A stretch of 64,000 bases of DNA from NCBI GenBank assembly GCA_024734555.1, contig JANPWX010000215.1, positions 4,199,957 through 4,263,956 on the forward strand. Direction: 5' to 3'. The position numbers were made by a program, and so were the translations under genes. Positions within the stretch are counted from its first letter, which is position 1; every line of letters begins with the position of its first letter. This DNA comes from Trochalopteron elliotii. Taxonomy: Eukaryota > Chordata > Aves > Passeriformes > Leiothrichidae. The notes under the pieces were generated by a model. The model was not told the DNA's origin. It searched no databases and was given only the letters and a program-made list of their open reading frames with translations. Shown here in pieces: positions 1 to 12,700 of the stretch.

Positions 1-3000
1 AATTAATTGCATATGTGAACTCTTATCACTGGTCAGCTAGCTGCAACTAATCTCAGGTTGTGAACAACTCAGGAGCTTTCAGAAAGCAAAAAAGAATAAT
101 ACAGTGTTTTTCAATTTAATGTTTGAAAGTATACTTAGTGTGTAAAATACCTTTTAGAGGGAACCATGAAGGAAGAGCTTGTAAATCTCACTCTTTCTAC
201 TTATATTGATTAACCAAATGAAAGAGATATGGCTTGCATGCGTCATATGTAGTGGCAGACATTCAAATCACTTTAAAAAGATTTGAAGGAAGAAAAATGA
301 TGCTGTTAAGGGGAGAACCTGCCATGGGAAGGAGACATCTCACAGTTCCTATCAATCTAGACAAATAAAATAGTTTGACTAGTTCTTGGTATAATCTCTG
401 TACCTGTTGAATAATCCTTTTTCAGTGAGGGTCAGCAGTAGTTGGTGTGTGGCCAGTACCTGTGTTTATGGAGATAAGAAAGTTGTTTAATAAAAAGTCA
501 ATATTAACACCTTTATGTTACCTTGTTTGACCCCTCTTCTTACTTCTTATTCTCTTTTTCCTTCCACAGAATTACAGTTGTGGGCCTTCTGTTGAAGTGA
601 TAAAATGAATTAAGGACAGGGCTATGAACATGCTTTGTGATTTTCTTGGAAGCAAAAGATAGGAAATAAGGATCTGGGAACACGCTGAAAATGAAAAGCT
701 GTCTGTAGCACTGCTGCAGTGGATATTATGTGCATAACATCTGCCAGCTACACCTGCCTCTGCTGTCCCATGATTGGAGCTGTGCTTGTTCAGTAATTGT
801 GCACTTGACAGCTTAACACACTGTCACCCCTTGTTGGCGATGGCTTCTTACTCACCCTATTGTACTATATTAGCATATTCCTCTTCAGTACATTAGCTTG
901 GTGGGAAAATGTTTCAATAAAATTATAAATCATTTTTTGTGCAACGAATTCACCTTCTGTTCCTGTGTAAATTTTTAGATTGTGATAGACAAGAAAATAG
1001 TAGGGTACTGCAGATGAGAGGAGGACTTCTGGGATAGGGGAAGAATCTATTTTAAATAGCAAAGAAATATTAATCATGGTATTTGTGTTTGTACTGAGCA
1101 CTGTGTACTCATGATACCAAGCATATAATGCCTTCTAGTTTAGATGGGAACATCTTAAATTTTTAGGCAAAATACATTTGAAAAAGTAAAACAGGATTTT
1201 TTTAAACTCTTAAGACAAAAGTCTGTCTTCTTGCTGGTTGAGGTGTCATCAAGCTTTTTTTTTTTTTACTCTTCAAATAATACATACTTATTTGGCAATC
1301 CAAAGAGAATAATTATACTCAGATGCTTGTTTATGGGTGGAACTGTTTCTTGTGCACAAGTAAAACTGCCTGAAGTACACATACTGAAGTACGTATTTCA
1401 GTAAAAGACTGGTTTGTTTGTGGGTTGGTTGGCTGGTTTGTTCTTTGTTTTGGGTTGGTTTTTGTACTTCAAGTTGGAGGAGAGCTGCAGCTGAGTGTTT
1501 GGTAACAGGTCTGGTGGCTCAGATGGGATTCCAGTAGTATGCTTCTCTTTGGACATTTCCCTGGAGCAAAGGCACGTACTTAATTTTCCTCTCAACGTTC
1601 TGGTTTGTCCCTGGTGGCTGTGCCCTGCAGCTGGGAGAGGTGGTTCCTCAAAACACAGACTCCAGGTTTTTATCACAGCCAAAGTCGAGGTAACGTGGCT
1701 GAGAGCCTGAACATCTCCAAGGTCAGGTGTGAAGTAAAAGCCTGAGAAGAAGTCATTTGCAGCCCAGAGGAGGGGCATATTGAGTCGTGTATTGGGTGGT
1801 GAGAGTGTGGTAGTGGAGAATCTAGGTTGGCCCTATGTTTGTGTGCGTCATTTCAGGATGAGCCAGAGTTGGGAGCAGACGGTTGCATGAGCAAATGTAT
1901 GGGTGTCCATGGAGTTGTCTCAGTTTTGGTCTGAGGAGATCAGATCTGGGGAGTGGGCAGGCAATCCATGTGGAGATGGGTAGTAGACTCAATAAGTCAT
2001 GAAAAGCTAGGCATAGCAGGGGATTTCTGGAAAATAAGGGGTTGCTACAGTTTTCCAGTGCTTAGTGCTTGAGAGACAGCCCTTGAACTGCAGCTGGCTG
2101 TGTGCAGTCCGTGTGTCCAGGGACTGCTTTATGTCTTCCAGGTACAATTGCTATGGAAGAAGGGGATGTGTTGGAGGAAAATGTGCAAGTGTTGTACTGA
2201 AGGAGCTAGAATGAGTGTATCCTGGGTGCATGCAGCAGAGGAGAGAGAACTTTTCTGTATGAGATATAGAAAAGCTATCAAAAGTAGGAATTGTCTGTAA
2301 AATAGTTGTTTAATTGCCATGAAAGTACTGTGGCAGGAGGGAAGAGATCAGGGAAGAGAGGCTGTTAAAAAGCGAGCTCTCTTGTTTAAGGCCTGGGATG
2401 AAAAGCTGCACTATGAGTTGCAGGGAGCAGAAGCCTGCAGCCAGAGGATGTGTAAAGGCCAGAACTTCCTGTCACAAAAAGCCTGCACGAGTTGCACCTG
2501 GCTTGTTTCAGACTGCATTAGCACATGTTTAGACAGAAATTTAACCAATCCTCATTTATCTTAGTAAGTAAAAATCTCTGGATTTATCCTCTGGATACAG
2601 TATTTTCCAGTTTTTCAAGAACTTGTATCAGTGTTTGTGTCAGCAGGTGGTAACTACCCTGGGTTTTGAGTGCACAGAACAGCTTGCAATTTTGTTTCTG
2701 AAGTTCAAAGTTATTTTAACAGTAACAGGCATTTCATTTGTGCCCTTACATAGAGCCAGGGCAAGATTTCTTTCTAAGTTTCAAGTGGCCGTGGTAAGCT
2801 GTTAACTGCAAAAACACAGGAGGAGGTACGGCTAAATCTAAGAGTTATCTGGAGGTTGCAATTGTTTCTGTTGCGACTAATGACCTTGACCCAGAGACAT
2901 TGTCTGGAGGTCGGGTTGTGCCTTAATTGAATTCAGCAAGGGACAGATGTAGAAAATGCAATGTGAGTGCTGTGTTCCTAGTGCTGCAGAGGTCTGTGAA

Positions 3001-3547
3001 TATAAAAGATAAATTCTTGGTTACACCAAGTGCTGCCTTAAATGTTTACTCAAAAACTGGTTTTCTTAATAACTCAATCTCTTTGTTTTCCTGAAGACTT
3101 GTCTTTTAACTGACCATTTACTAAAAGAAAAACAGCAAGAGACAAAAAGTGAAATGTTCATAAGTGAGATGATGTACTCATAGCTTGGCATTCCCTTTAT
3201 TCTGCTCTCAAATTTAGCAATGCACAGTGCTACACACATGGGATAATATCCTCAGGAAGAGAAGAGCATGAAGTTTGGAAACAGTTTCAATAGTTGCTTT
3301 TCCTCTGTTTATTCATTCCTGTATGTTTGTGTGTGTCTTGGTGTTGGGAGATGAAGAGGGGAGGGGAAGCAAGAGTAAACACTGCAGAATTTCCAGAAAT
3401 GATACAAGTCAAACACACTTTTGGTGTGTTGACCAGAATGAGAAGAGTATATTAGGTGCCATGGTCCTGTGAATTGCTGACTGATACAGGATTTTAACAA
3501 GTTTAAAAATTGACGCTCTCTCTCCTTCTCCTTTCTCTCTGTTTCAG
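1..3547 (+). other. BZW2: BZW2 intron (3' part)
   Basis: AT-rich intron leading to the first exon in the window. It has a T-run at about 1254-1268 and a GT/TTG-rich simple stretch at about 1408-1470. I found no match to the missing first coding exon (residues 1-19), so it lies upstream of the window. The small ORFs are chance. Confidence 0.85.
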
Positions 3548-3724
3548 ATGAAAAGGAGAAATTTGAACCCACAGTCTTCAGGGATACAATTGTTCAAGGC
3601 CTCAATGAAGCTGGGAATGACTTGGAGGCTATAGCCAAGTTTCTGGATGCAGCAGGCTCACGACTTGATTATCGCCGCTATGCTGACACACTCTTTGATA
3701 TTTTGGTAGCTGGCAGCATGTTAG
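3548..3724 (+). CDS. BZW2: BZW2 coding exon, residues 20-79 (part)
   Basis: 177 bases between a pyrimidine-rich acceptor ending TTTCAG and the donor GTAACT. It starts with the last two bases of the split Asp20 codon and ends with the first base of Ala79. It encodes [12 protein letters not shown] at its start and [14 protein letters not shown] at its end, the opening of the N-terminal helical repeat domain. Reading through the donor would give a stop within eight codons, which supports the splice. Confidence 0.96.
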
Positions 3725-6700
3725 GTAACTTGCAGAGTATCTGACAGAATTCTGATGATCAGCCTTGCTTGCTCCTTTTAAGATACTATCTTCCTCTACA
3801 GTGGAAATTATAACCTGTATTACAATTTCACTGCTTGCATCTCATATCATAGCAGTGTTTGTTGTGCAGTAATACCTCAGTACTTTCTGGATACTACTTT
3901 GAGAAACCTTCAGTCTGAGCTAATCCAGCATATAATTGCAACAGCAAAGAGGATGAGAGATGCTAACTAGGAGAAACAGAAGGATTTGTTAGCATAAAGA
4001 GGTGCACTCCAGGTTAAGACCTGCTGCAAATCTTGCTTTGTAGATGTTGCAACAAAAGGTAGCTCAGGGAAGGATAGTGAGGTGCGCTGTGGATGTTCAT
4101 GGGACATTTCTACCAGGTATTGGTGGCAGCTTCTGGCAAGAACATACTTTTCACTTTCTTCTTTATCTTGAGTAAGTTATCTCCTTTTACTGGTAATGTT
4201 GCTTTGACTCCTGCTTCCTGCTCTTTGGTATGTAAGAAGAAAAGATGTGTTTGTAAGACTTCAGGTAATGCAGGAAAACAGCTAGTGGAAATACATAGGG
4301 AAAAAAATAAGCCAGTGTTTTGAATGTTTATATGAGCCTGGTGAGTATTAGAGGGGTTAGCAGGTTATTCCAAGTATTCAAGATTACTAACACAGTGCTA
4401 ATACTTTTCTCTTTGGGAAGGATTGACATTGTGATGGTGTTTCAAGTAAGAGTTAAAATAATGTGTAAGGGTTGTGCTCCAACCCATACTTATTTGATCA
4501 CTCTCAGTGCTCTCAAGACCATCAGAGATTCCTTAGGGTGAACTGAATCACTCAGTCCTGTGAGGACTGTGTGATCTACAGTGCAGCAAATCAGCCAGGT
4601 GTCCCTTCTGTCAGGTGCCACCACATTTTAGCAAAGCTTGGTCTGTCTCTGTTTCTCCCTCTGCCCTGCTAACTGTTCCTGGGGCCTTTTTGCTCAGTGA
4701 TATTAACGTAAGACTTACTAGACTTATTAAATCTTACATTCTTTAAAGTAAGAAATAATTCCTTGCCTTTTTCTTCCTCCTGTGTTATAGCTCCTGGAGG
4801 CACACGCATAGATGACAATGACAAGACCAAGATGACCAACCACTGTGTATTTTTTGCAGATGAAGATCATGATGCCATCCGAAATTATGCTCAGGTCAGT
4901 AAAGGCACAGCTGATTACTGTTTTCCATTTATGTGTCAAAAGAGATTATAGTGGAACATCTGCAGACTGTCTAAGCTGCACTAGGGTAGCTACAGACCAA
5001 CTGAAAATCCAGTTAATCATTAATCTACCCTAACATACACATTTTAGGTAAGAAAATAAGATGTCTAAAATAACCTGATCACAGTTGACAATGCTTTCTT
5101 TACAAAAGGCAGTCTTGCTTATCACAGTCTTATTGGTTGAGTCTGTTTTTAGACACCACTCTTATTAATTTTGTTGACCTTTTCTGTGTGCAGACTAAAA
5201 TACTTATGTGACCATATTTTGAGAAACACATGAACTGTATCAGAAATTCAGCTTTTATAAGCAATGGCGTGGCCAGCAGGACCAGGGCAGTGTACATTTC
5301 CCTGTACTCAGCACTGGTGAAGCCACACCTCAAATCCTGTGCTCAGTTTTGAGGCCCTCACTGCAAGAAAGACACTGAGGTGGTGGAGAGTGTCCAGGGA
5401 AGGCCAATGGAGCTGGAGAAGGTCTGGAGCACAAGCCCTGTGAAGAGCAGCTGAGGGAGCTGGGGGTGTTCAACCTGGAGGAAAGGAGTCTCGGGAGACC
5501 TTATTGCTCTCTGTAATTCCCTGAAAGGAGGCTGAAGCCAGGTGGGGGTTGGTCTCTTCTCCCACGTAACAAGTGACAGGATGAGAGGAGATGGCCTCAA
5601 GTTGTGCCAGGTGAGGTTTAGATGGATATTAGGAAAAAATTATTCACTGAAAGAGTTGTTAAACATTGTAGTAGATTGCCTAGGAAAATGGTGGAGTCAC
5701 CAGTCTTGGAGGTATTTAAGAGATCTGTAGACATGGTAGCCTAGGGCCATGGTTTAGTGGCACTTGCCACTGCTGGGTTAACAGTTGGACTCTGTGGTCT
5801 TAAAGGTATTTTGCAATTCTATGAAGTACATGAATTACAAAAAATATAAAGCTCACGCCTCCAACCTTTAGTTGCATAACTAGTTAGGAATTGGGCATAT
5901 ATTCCAAAAGCTTTCATTTCTCCTACTTAGGGTATGTATAATTTCTTCCTGCAGGAATAAGGCTTGCATAAATAGGTCTATGTGAAATTAATACAAAAAA
6001 AACAGTGAACCCTAAAACATTCTTGAAAAGAAGCTAACTTTGGATAACTCCTTAATGGAAAGTAGTAATTATATGAGAAAGTACGAATTCTATGGAAAGT
6101 TCAGAGCCACCATGCAATTTTGGATACCAGTAGGATTGCATAAAAATGCAATACCCTTGCAACTCCCATATGTCAAAACTCTATTGTTAATTAAGTATGT
6201 ATTTATCTTTTTTAATTGCTAGATATTATTGGAATGCTGGAGACAGTGACTAAAAGCATAAAAGCTGCTTTCCCTGGTAAGGTGTCTAGGGTGATAAGTT
6301 CCTGGAAAGGTGCATAGTTGATTTAAAGAGTGCTGGGATCAAAATCTGCATTGGTAAAAAATGTTTGCTCAATAGCAGAAAGCTCCTTTAAAAAACATCT
6401 TTAGTAATCTAAATTAGTGAAATATACTTATTTTTGGAAAGAGAGTCACTATTTCTTATGCATCAGCTTTATCATCTCTTAAAAACAGGGTATTCTGCTT
6501 CAGGAAAATCTCTTTTATCAGTAAAGGCATTGATTCTGTCTTCTTGAATTCTAATATTTTTGATCTTTTGAACAAAAATTGGCAGTGCCAGTCCTCCAAG
6601 GAGAATTTAAAGTAAAAGATTGCATATTGGAAAATGGAAAGGAAGGCTTTGCTTCAGGGTTTGAAGGAGTGGGATTTTCAATGGATTCTCTGCACTTCAA

Positions 6701-9700
6701 ACCAAAAGCCACCAAAATAAATTAACATTTTGTAATTAATGCCTGAAGAGATGTGTCTTTATACTGACCTTGCCATTTCTTCATGCATAATGAAAAATAG
6801 AGCTCTTACTGCATTATGAAAATGTGGAGTTAGTCTAAAATAATATTTAGATCTTTTTTTAATCTAGAAAATACTTAGAAGGTAATTTCTTACTGTCTCC
6901 CAAATGAACCAGTAGCGTGGCTGGTTTTTTGTGGATTTAGTTATGGAAACAATTAAAAGTTAAGTCTTCAAGTCAAAAGACTGAAGTTAGTATTGATATT
7001 TTAGCAGGTTATTTGCATATGAAGCCGTGCTTCTGTCATTCACAGAGGCTTAAAAAAGTATGCAGAATTTTGTTTGGAAATGTTAACGAGAATCTTACAT
7101 TTTCATCTTCTGTCTTATTTTTTTAGGATTCTGTGTGTCTCTTCTTCTCAGCATGGCCACACTTGATTTTCCTCTTTTTTTTTAGCCAAAATACTACCAG
7201 TTAGGATGTTTGGATATATTTTATATTCTGGAACGTGAATTGAAGCTTTCTAAACCTAATTTTCCTTCCTCCCCCATCCAGTGTGGCAATAATGTCATTT
7301 GTTCCCCACATAAACCTTTTTACCTGTGACAGTGAGTCATATGCTTTGTGCCTTTGTACAGCAGTGTGAGCGATGGTTTGTTTATTTAATTTCTTATCTC
7401 TTCCTTCTTCATCTTGAATGAACTCTGCACCTGTGCTGCTTCTGGTTTCATAAAATGTGGTCACATGATGGGAAACAAATGGTCAAAACTGCAAAACAAG
7501 TGGTTCCAATAGCATAATTGCTGCAGAAGCTTTGGCAAATGTTTTTCCTCTTTCTTTGACAGTAGTGTGTTTTCTTGTAAACATTTATGTTAGTTGATTT
7601 GCCAAGATACTGCATCTATTGAAGATCCTGACTGCCTCGCTCCACCAGCCTACAGCTGAGAGCTTCCCCAGCACTGCATTACTGGGGGAAGGGTGCAGTT
7701 ATCCTCCTTTTCCTCCTCTCCCTTGCTTTTCTGTGGGTAGGGTGAAAAGTAGAGAAGAAAAAAAACTGTTGAGAAATATGAAAAGATTCAAGCTGCAATA
7801 AATTCTCCAGTTCAAGCATTGTTCTGTGAAGCAAGAATGACAAAACTGAGAGAAGGGTATTTCGTGCTCTCCATGTGGCAGACAACACTAGAGAAATATC
7901 ATTCTGCAAGCTGCTTATTTCCCTTTACTTTTTTTTTTTTAAAGAAAGATAGCTGTAATAGTTACACTTTTTAAATTAATCTGTGTTTATCTTTAGGTCT
8001 TCAATAAACTTATCAGGAGATACAAATATCTGGAGAAAGCATTTGAAGATGAAATCAAAAAGGTAATGTTGATAGCAGTCTTTGCTGGAATGCTTATATT
8101 TTTTACTGTATTTCTAATGTAATTGTATGTGTACAAATGTGGTGCTGTTAGGTGTTTTATTTAACTCTCCTGGTAAAGAAGATGGAATCTACAAGAGGCA
8201 GCTTTATTCTGCAAATTCAGCTCTGTGGGAATACTGTAGGAAGCACTTGATGTAGAATATTTCTGAATTAATGATTTTTTTGCTTGCTCTGACCAAACTC
8301 CCTTTCTTATTCCAGACTTTTTTGTGGAGAAGTTTGATACACTTTTGAGATCTACCTCTTAATGAGAAGTGGTATTACTGTCCTGCAAATAACTCTGTTT
8401 TTTCCAAAAAATAAATGCAAATCTGCTATGCAGAATGTCTCTTGATGTATGAGTATTAAACCACCCCTGCACTGTGGAATGAATCCTAACCACAAGTTTT
8501 TTGTATTTGAGGCCACAGATATGTGTAAGAGAAAGTGCTCAGGATTTACCTGTTAGACTGTAGTGGCTATTTGTGGATACTGTTCTGTTTTGTGATACTG
8601 AATTCTAAGGAATTCAGGGTAAAGCCAGGGTAAAAATGTTTGAAAATCAACGTACAGATTGATTGATTTTGTTTATTCTGAGTTCCTAGTAACAAATGTA
8701 AATATCTTTTTCTAACAGCCTGAATGAGTAATAAACACTGTACTGTCATGTAACTTAATAGGCATGCTGGTAGTGGCAAAACCTGTCCCATGAGTAAAGT
8801 ATCGTGTTTGTTAAACATAAAAATTATTTTAATATTATTTAAACATTAGAAAGGTTGCTGTAAGGGTCAAATGAGGGCACATTTGTAGCTTGATACCTCA
8901 CCAACACTTCTTGTGCCTGAATTAATTTGGCTCTGATTTATACATTCTTGCTAATACAGGAAATTATTTTTACACTTGTGGCCAGCATGCCTATCAACTG
9001 ATGCTGATTACTCAGTACATCATTCTAAAGACCTAAATTTACCTCTATCCCCACACAAATCTAATGTTCCTGCTGTTAATTACTGTAATCACTGACATGA
9101 GAAGCGCTGACTCACAGCATTCAAGCTGCAGAGAGTGCTCAGCATATTAATCAAATGCCATGTCAATTCAAGCCGCCTCTGCTCATCTCTGTAACTTGCT
9201 TGGCTTTGCATCCTCTTAAGCTTCCAAAAACTCACTTTGCTCTCTTAGTGACAAGATGAGACTATGGTTAATACATAATAATTTAACTCTTAGTAAAGGA
9301 ACAGATGCCTCTGATGTGAAGTTTAGCCATGTGCCAGCTTGAGAGAAAGCGGTCATTTGAGGTGCAGTGTAACTAGGGCCAAACTACTCATTGAAAGCCA
9401 TTGGAAACATCCTAGCCATGCCAGCGTGGGATCAGAGCAGGCTTGTTCATCTTGCAGACTGGAAACTTTAATTTTCTGTACGTGTTTTTTGGATAGTTTT
9501 CAGTGTCAGACTATGTCTTGTATGACAAATCACGAGATGAGGTTTGCTCAGTGGTCCTAGGCTGTAGGGAAATCTTTCCATCTGCCCTTCCATCGCCACC
9601 CATGGTGCTGGTGTGAATCTTGGTGTGGCTCCTGAGGATCCTCTTCCTCAGTTAATCCAGTGTTTAGAGACTTAGAAAATAGGATGGTGGTTGTGAGGGT

Positions 9701-12700
9701 GTTTGTGCCTGTGTAAATGCACCTCCACTGCCATTGCCCTTAAAAGCCTTGACGACTACTTGTAGGTGCCTTTTGCTTACCTTCTCCCTGCCCCTGCTTG
9801 TGTGAACCCACAAAGTGGCTGTTCTCTCATTTATGAGGCTGCAGGGTTTTTAACCACTTAATCCTTTAATCCCTGCATGCTGTAATTTGTACAGGAGTAG
9901 CTGCCTATGGAGGGCCAGAAGACAGATGCATTTGTATTTCTGAAGAAATAGAGAAGAAGAAATTCTGAAGAAGGTGTTTCTGCTAGACCAAAGAATGCTG
10001 CAGTTAGTCTGTGGTTAGATTTGTAAAAGAATGACTCATTGATGTTTTTTTGTGGGTCATGGTCCCAGCAATGAAAATTACGTTTCTGGCACTCATTAGG
10101 CAGATAGAGCACTTGGGGGAAAATTAGCTCTTCTCATAGAAAAAGGCATGCCAAAAAGCCAAGGCAATACCAGCAGTTTCATGCTAAAGAATCAGATGGT
10201 GTCAGTGGGACTTTTCTTTCAAGAGAGATAATCTTAGATAGCAGTATTTGCTTTATGTCTTCTAGATCACATCTTTGTCATTAGGACATTAATTTCTACC
10301 ATCTTTCCCCCTTTCGTCTGCTTCTAGTTTTCAGTTATTTTTTTTCTTAACTCTCTCTGCTCAAAATTGCCAGTTACTCATTTTTCTAATGGCATAAGCA
10401 AACCATATATCTAAAGTTTTACATCTAAATTATTTTATGCAAGCAATTTCAACAGAAGACAAAGATGTTTAGATGCATTGCTCACTTGCTGTGTTTGAAT
10501 GTAGGCAGCTTAAGTTCATATGAGTGTGGCCCAATGTACTGACATAGGCCCGTGATATTTTGCAATAATTTCAGTAAAATTCTAAGTTCCAAACTTGTGC
10601 TCATCTTTCTCTACGTGTGTATTTCCATGAAGAGTGCAGTTACTCTCTGTCTATTTAATATGTTTACGTGTTTATGTAATTTTCTATATGAACTTTTTAA
10701 TATCAAAATTGGGATAAAGTACAGATAAGTTTATTTTTGTCTTAACTGTGGTAAATATTACTGATTCATGAGAGGACATCTGAAGTACTGGGAGATGTGA
10801 CATCCGCTACTTGTGTTCCTATTATCCTGATGAAAGAACTGTAAATGAAGCTAAGAATTAGGAAATAAGAGGAGAATAACATTCTGAGATTGAATAGGGA
10901 GTAAGCAGAAATGCTTTAAGTCAGCTAAGTGAAAGGCAAGGCTCAGTCAGCAGATATCTGTTGCTATATTAGCTGCCTTTTCCATTGCTGACAATTCAGT
11001 GCTGTCGGCAGATGTGACAGACTGTCAGCAACAGACCAGTTCAGATAATGAAGACATTAAACAATACCATGCTCCCTGTGTGGGTGGAGTTCCTTAATTT
11101 TCAGCATTTAAGATTTCTGGATCACAAGAGGTGATCAGAAGCAGTTGTTTCTCTTGTGTGCTTTTTTTAATGTTGCATGCAGGTGTTTACTTGTGCACAT
11201 CTTCTATACCCAGAAGTTGTGCTTAAAATACTTTTTCTTTAATGACAAAAGCAACATGGAATATCACATTAGGTCTGGTCTTGTGCTTATTAGGTGTTCT
11301 GAATTCCTGCTTAAATAGCTGGGAGTTCTTACAGATATCACAGAAATACAAAATTGTAAGCCAGAGCTGCCCTTTTTATGCCTGGAAGCAGTTTGTATCT
11401 AGCAAAAGCAGCAGTGTCTGTGCTTGGCTGACAGCAGGGAAGCCTTAGCTTGGAGAATGTTCTGTGAGTGGTTGGGAACTATTCTGAAGTGTCTTGGACG
11501 TTCTGTGACTTCCCTACTGAGATGTGTAATTGTGATGGTAAAAGAAGAGTGCTTAAATCAATCAGCATTAAAAATCTGAAGTAACAATTTTGAACTGAAA
11601 TTTAGGTTGTTTCATGGTTTTTAAAATGGGTTTATGAAAGGTTTTGGGTTTTCCTATCACCTAGTCTCCCCCTAAACTATGTTTTACAATTGCTGGAAAG
11701 TACAGAATGGTACCCTTAAACAGCAGAAAAGGACAAGTCTAGGTTTGAGCTGCTTTTGAAAAATACTAATAAAACAAAAATTGAACTAATAGCACCAACA
11801 GTACTTTAAGTAGCGAGGGATGTGTCGAAGATGAGGGTACTATTTAAAATATTCTGCAGCGGGATGCAGTTAAAGAACACCAGAAACCACATAAATGCTG
11901 AGAGAGTTGCAAGGAGCATGTTTCAGAGGAAGGCAAAGAAGATGAGACTGCAAACTTCATAGACGTGGTTTCAGACCTTCCAAAACATTTGAACAGATAC
12001 AGATTTCTCAAAATTAAAATTGATGAATTTTTGAGTGTCCCTCTCATGGAATCTGTCTTCATCTTGGACTGCAGCTATAACTTTGGCTTTGCAGCTGGTT
12101 CTTGCTTTCCTAGCTCAAATTTGACATGAATGGGTATAACTGTTCATGATCTATACATTACTGATAAAAGGATGGAGGTTAGAGCTCAGAAGTGTGTCAA
12201 AACCTAGCCTCTAATGTTAAAGTGGTCAGTGTGACCACTTTCTAATCAAAATCCTCATCTATTGCTTATATAGAAGCAAAAGAAAAAAGATTTAACTGGG
12301 GTACACAGAAATCTGAAGCTCTTTCCTCTGTATTAACAGTCTCAGTGCTTCCAGTAAAGAGGTAGAGTTCTGATTTTTTTTTCTTGTGCAGATCTTAATT
12401 TTAGTGCAGTATTATTGATAAAGCTTGTATAAAGAAAGCTTTAAATCCACAGGCTTCCAGTAAACACTAGGATTACACTAGGATTATATCAAAATTCTGT
12501 AAAAATATTCTGTTTTCCATTAAATGTAGCCCTGGAGTTTCTTTGCCTACACCATTATACACACCAGTTAGTTGCTGCATTTGGAAATACAGCACACCAT
12601 TTGTTTCTCATTCATATATTTAGAAATAATAACTCCATTCTTCTGCATCCCAAATTTTCATGCGTTTTGTGGTTGAGTCACAGTTTCCTGAAATAAAATT

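Noticed and set aside
1398..1778. 126-codon minus-strand frame
   Set aside because: Its 3' part is the translated GT/TTG-rich simple sequence (KTKNKPANQPTNKP), so it is not a gene.
5358..5730. Open frames at 5,358-5,600 (-) and 5,542-5,730 (+)
   Set aside because: They lie inside the CR1 copy and are not host genes.
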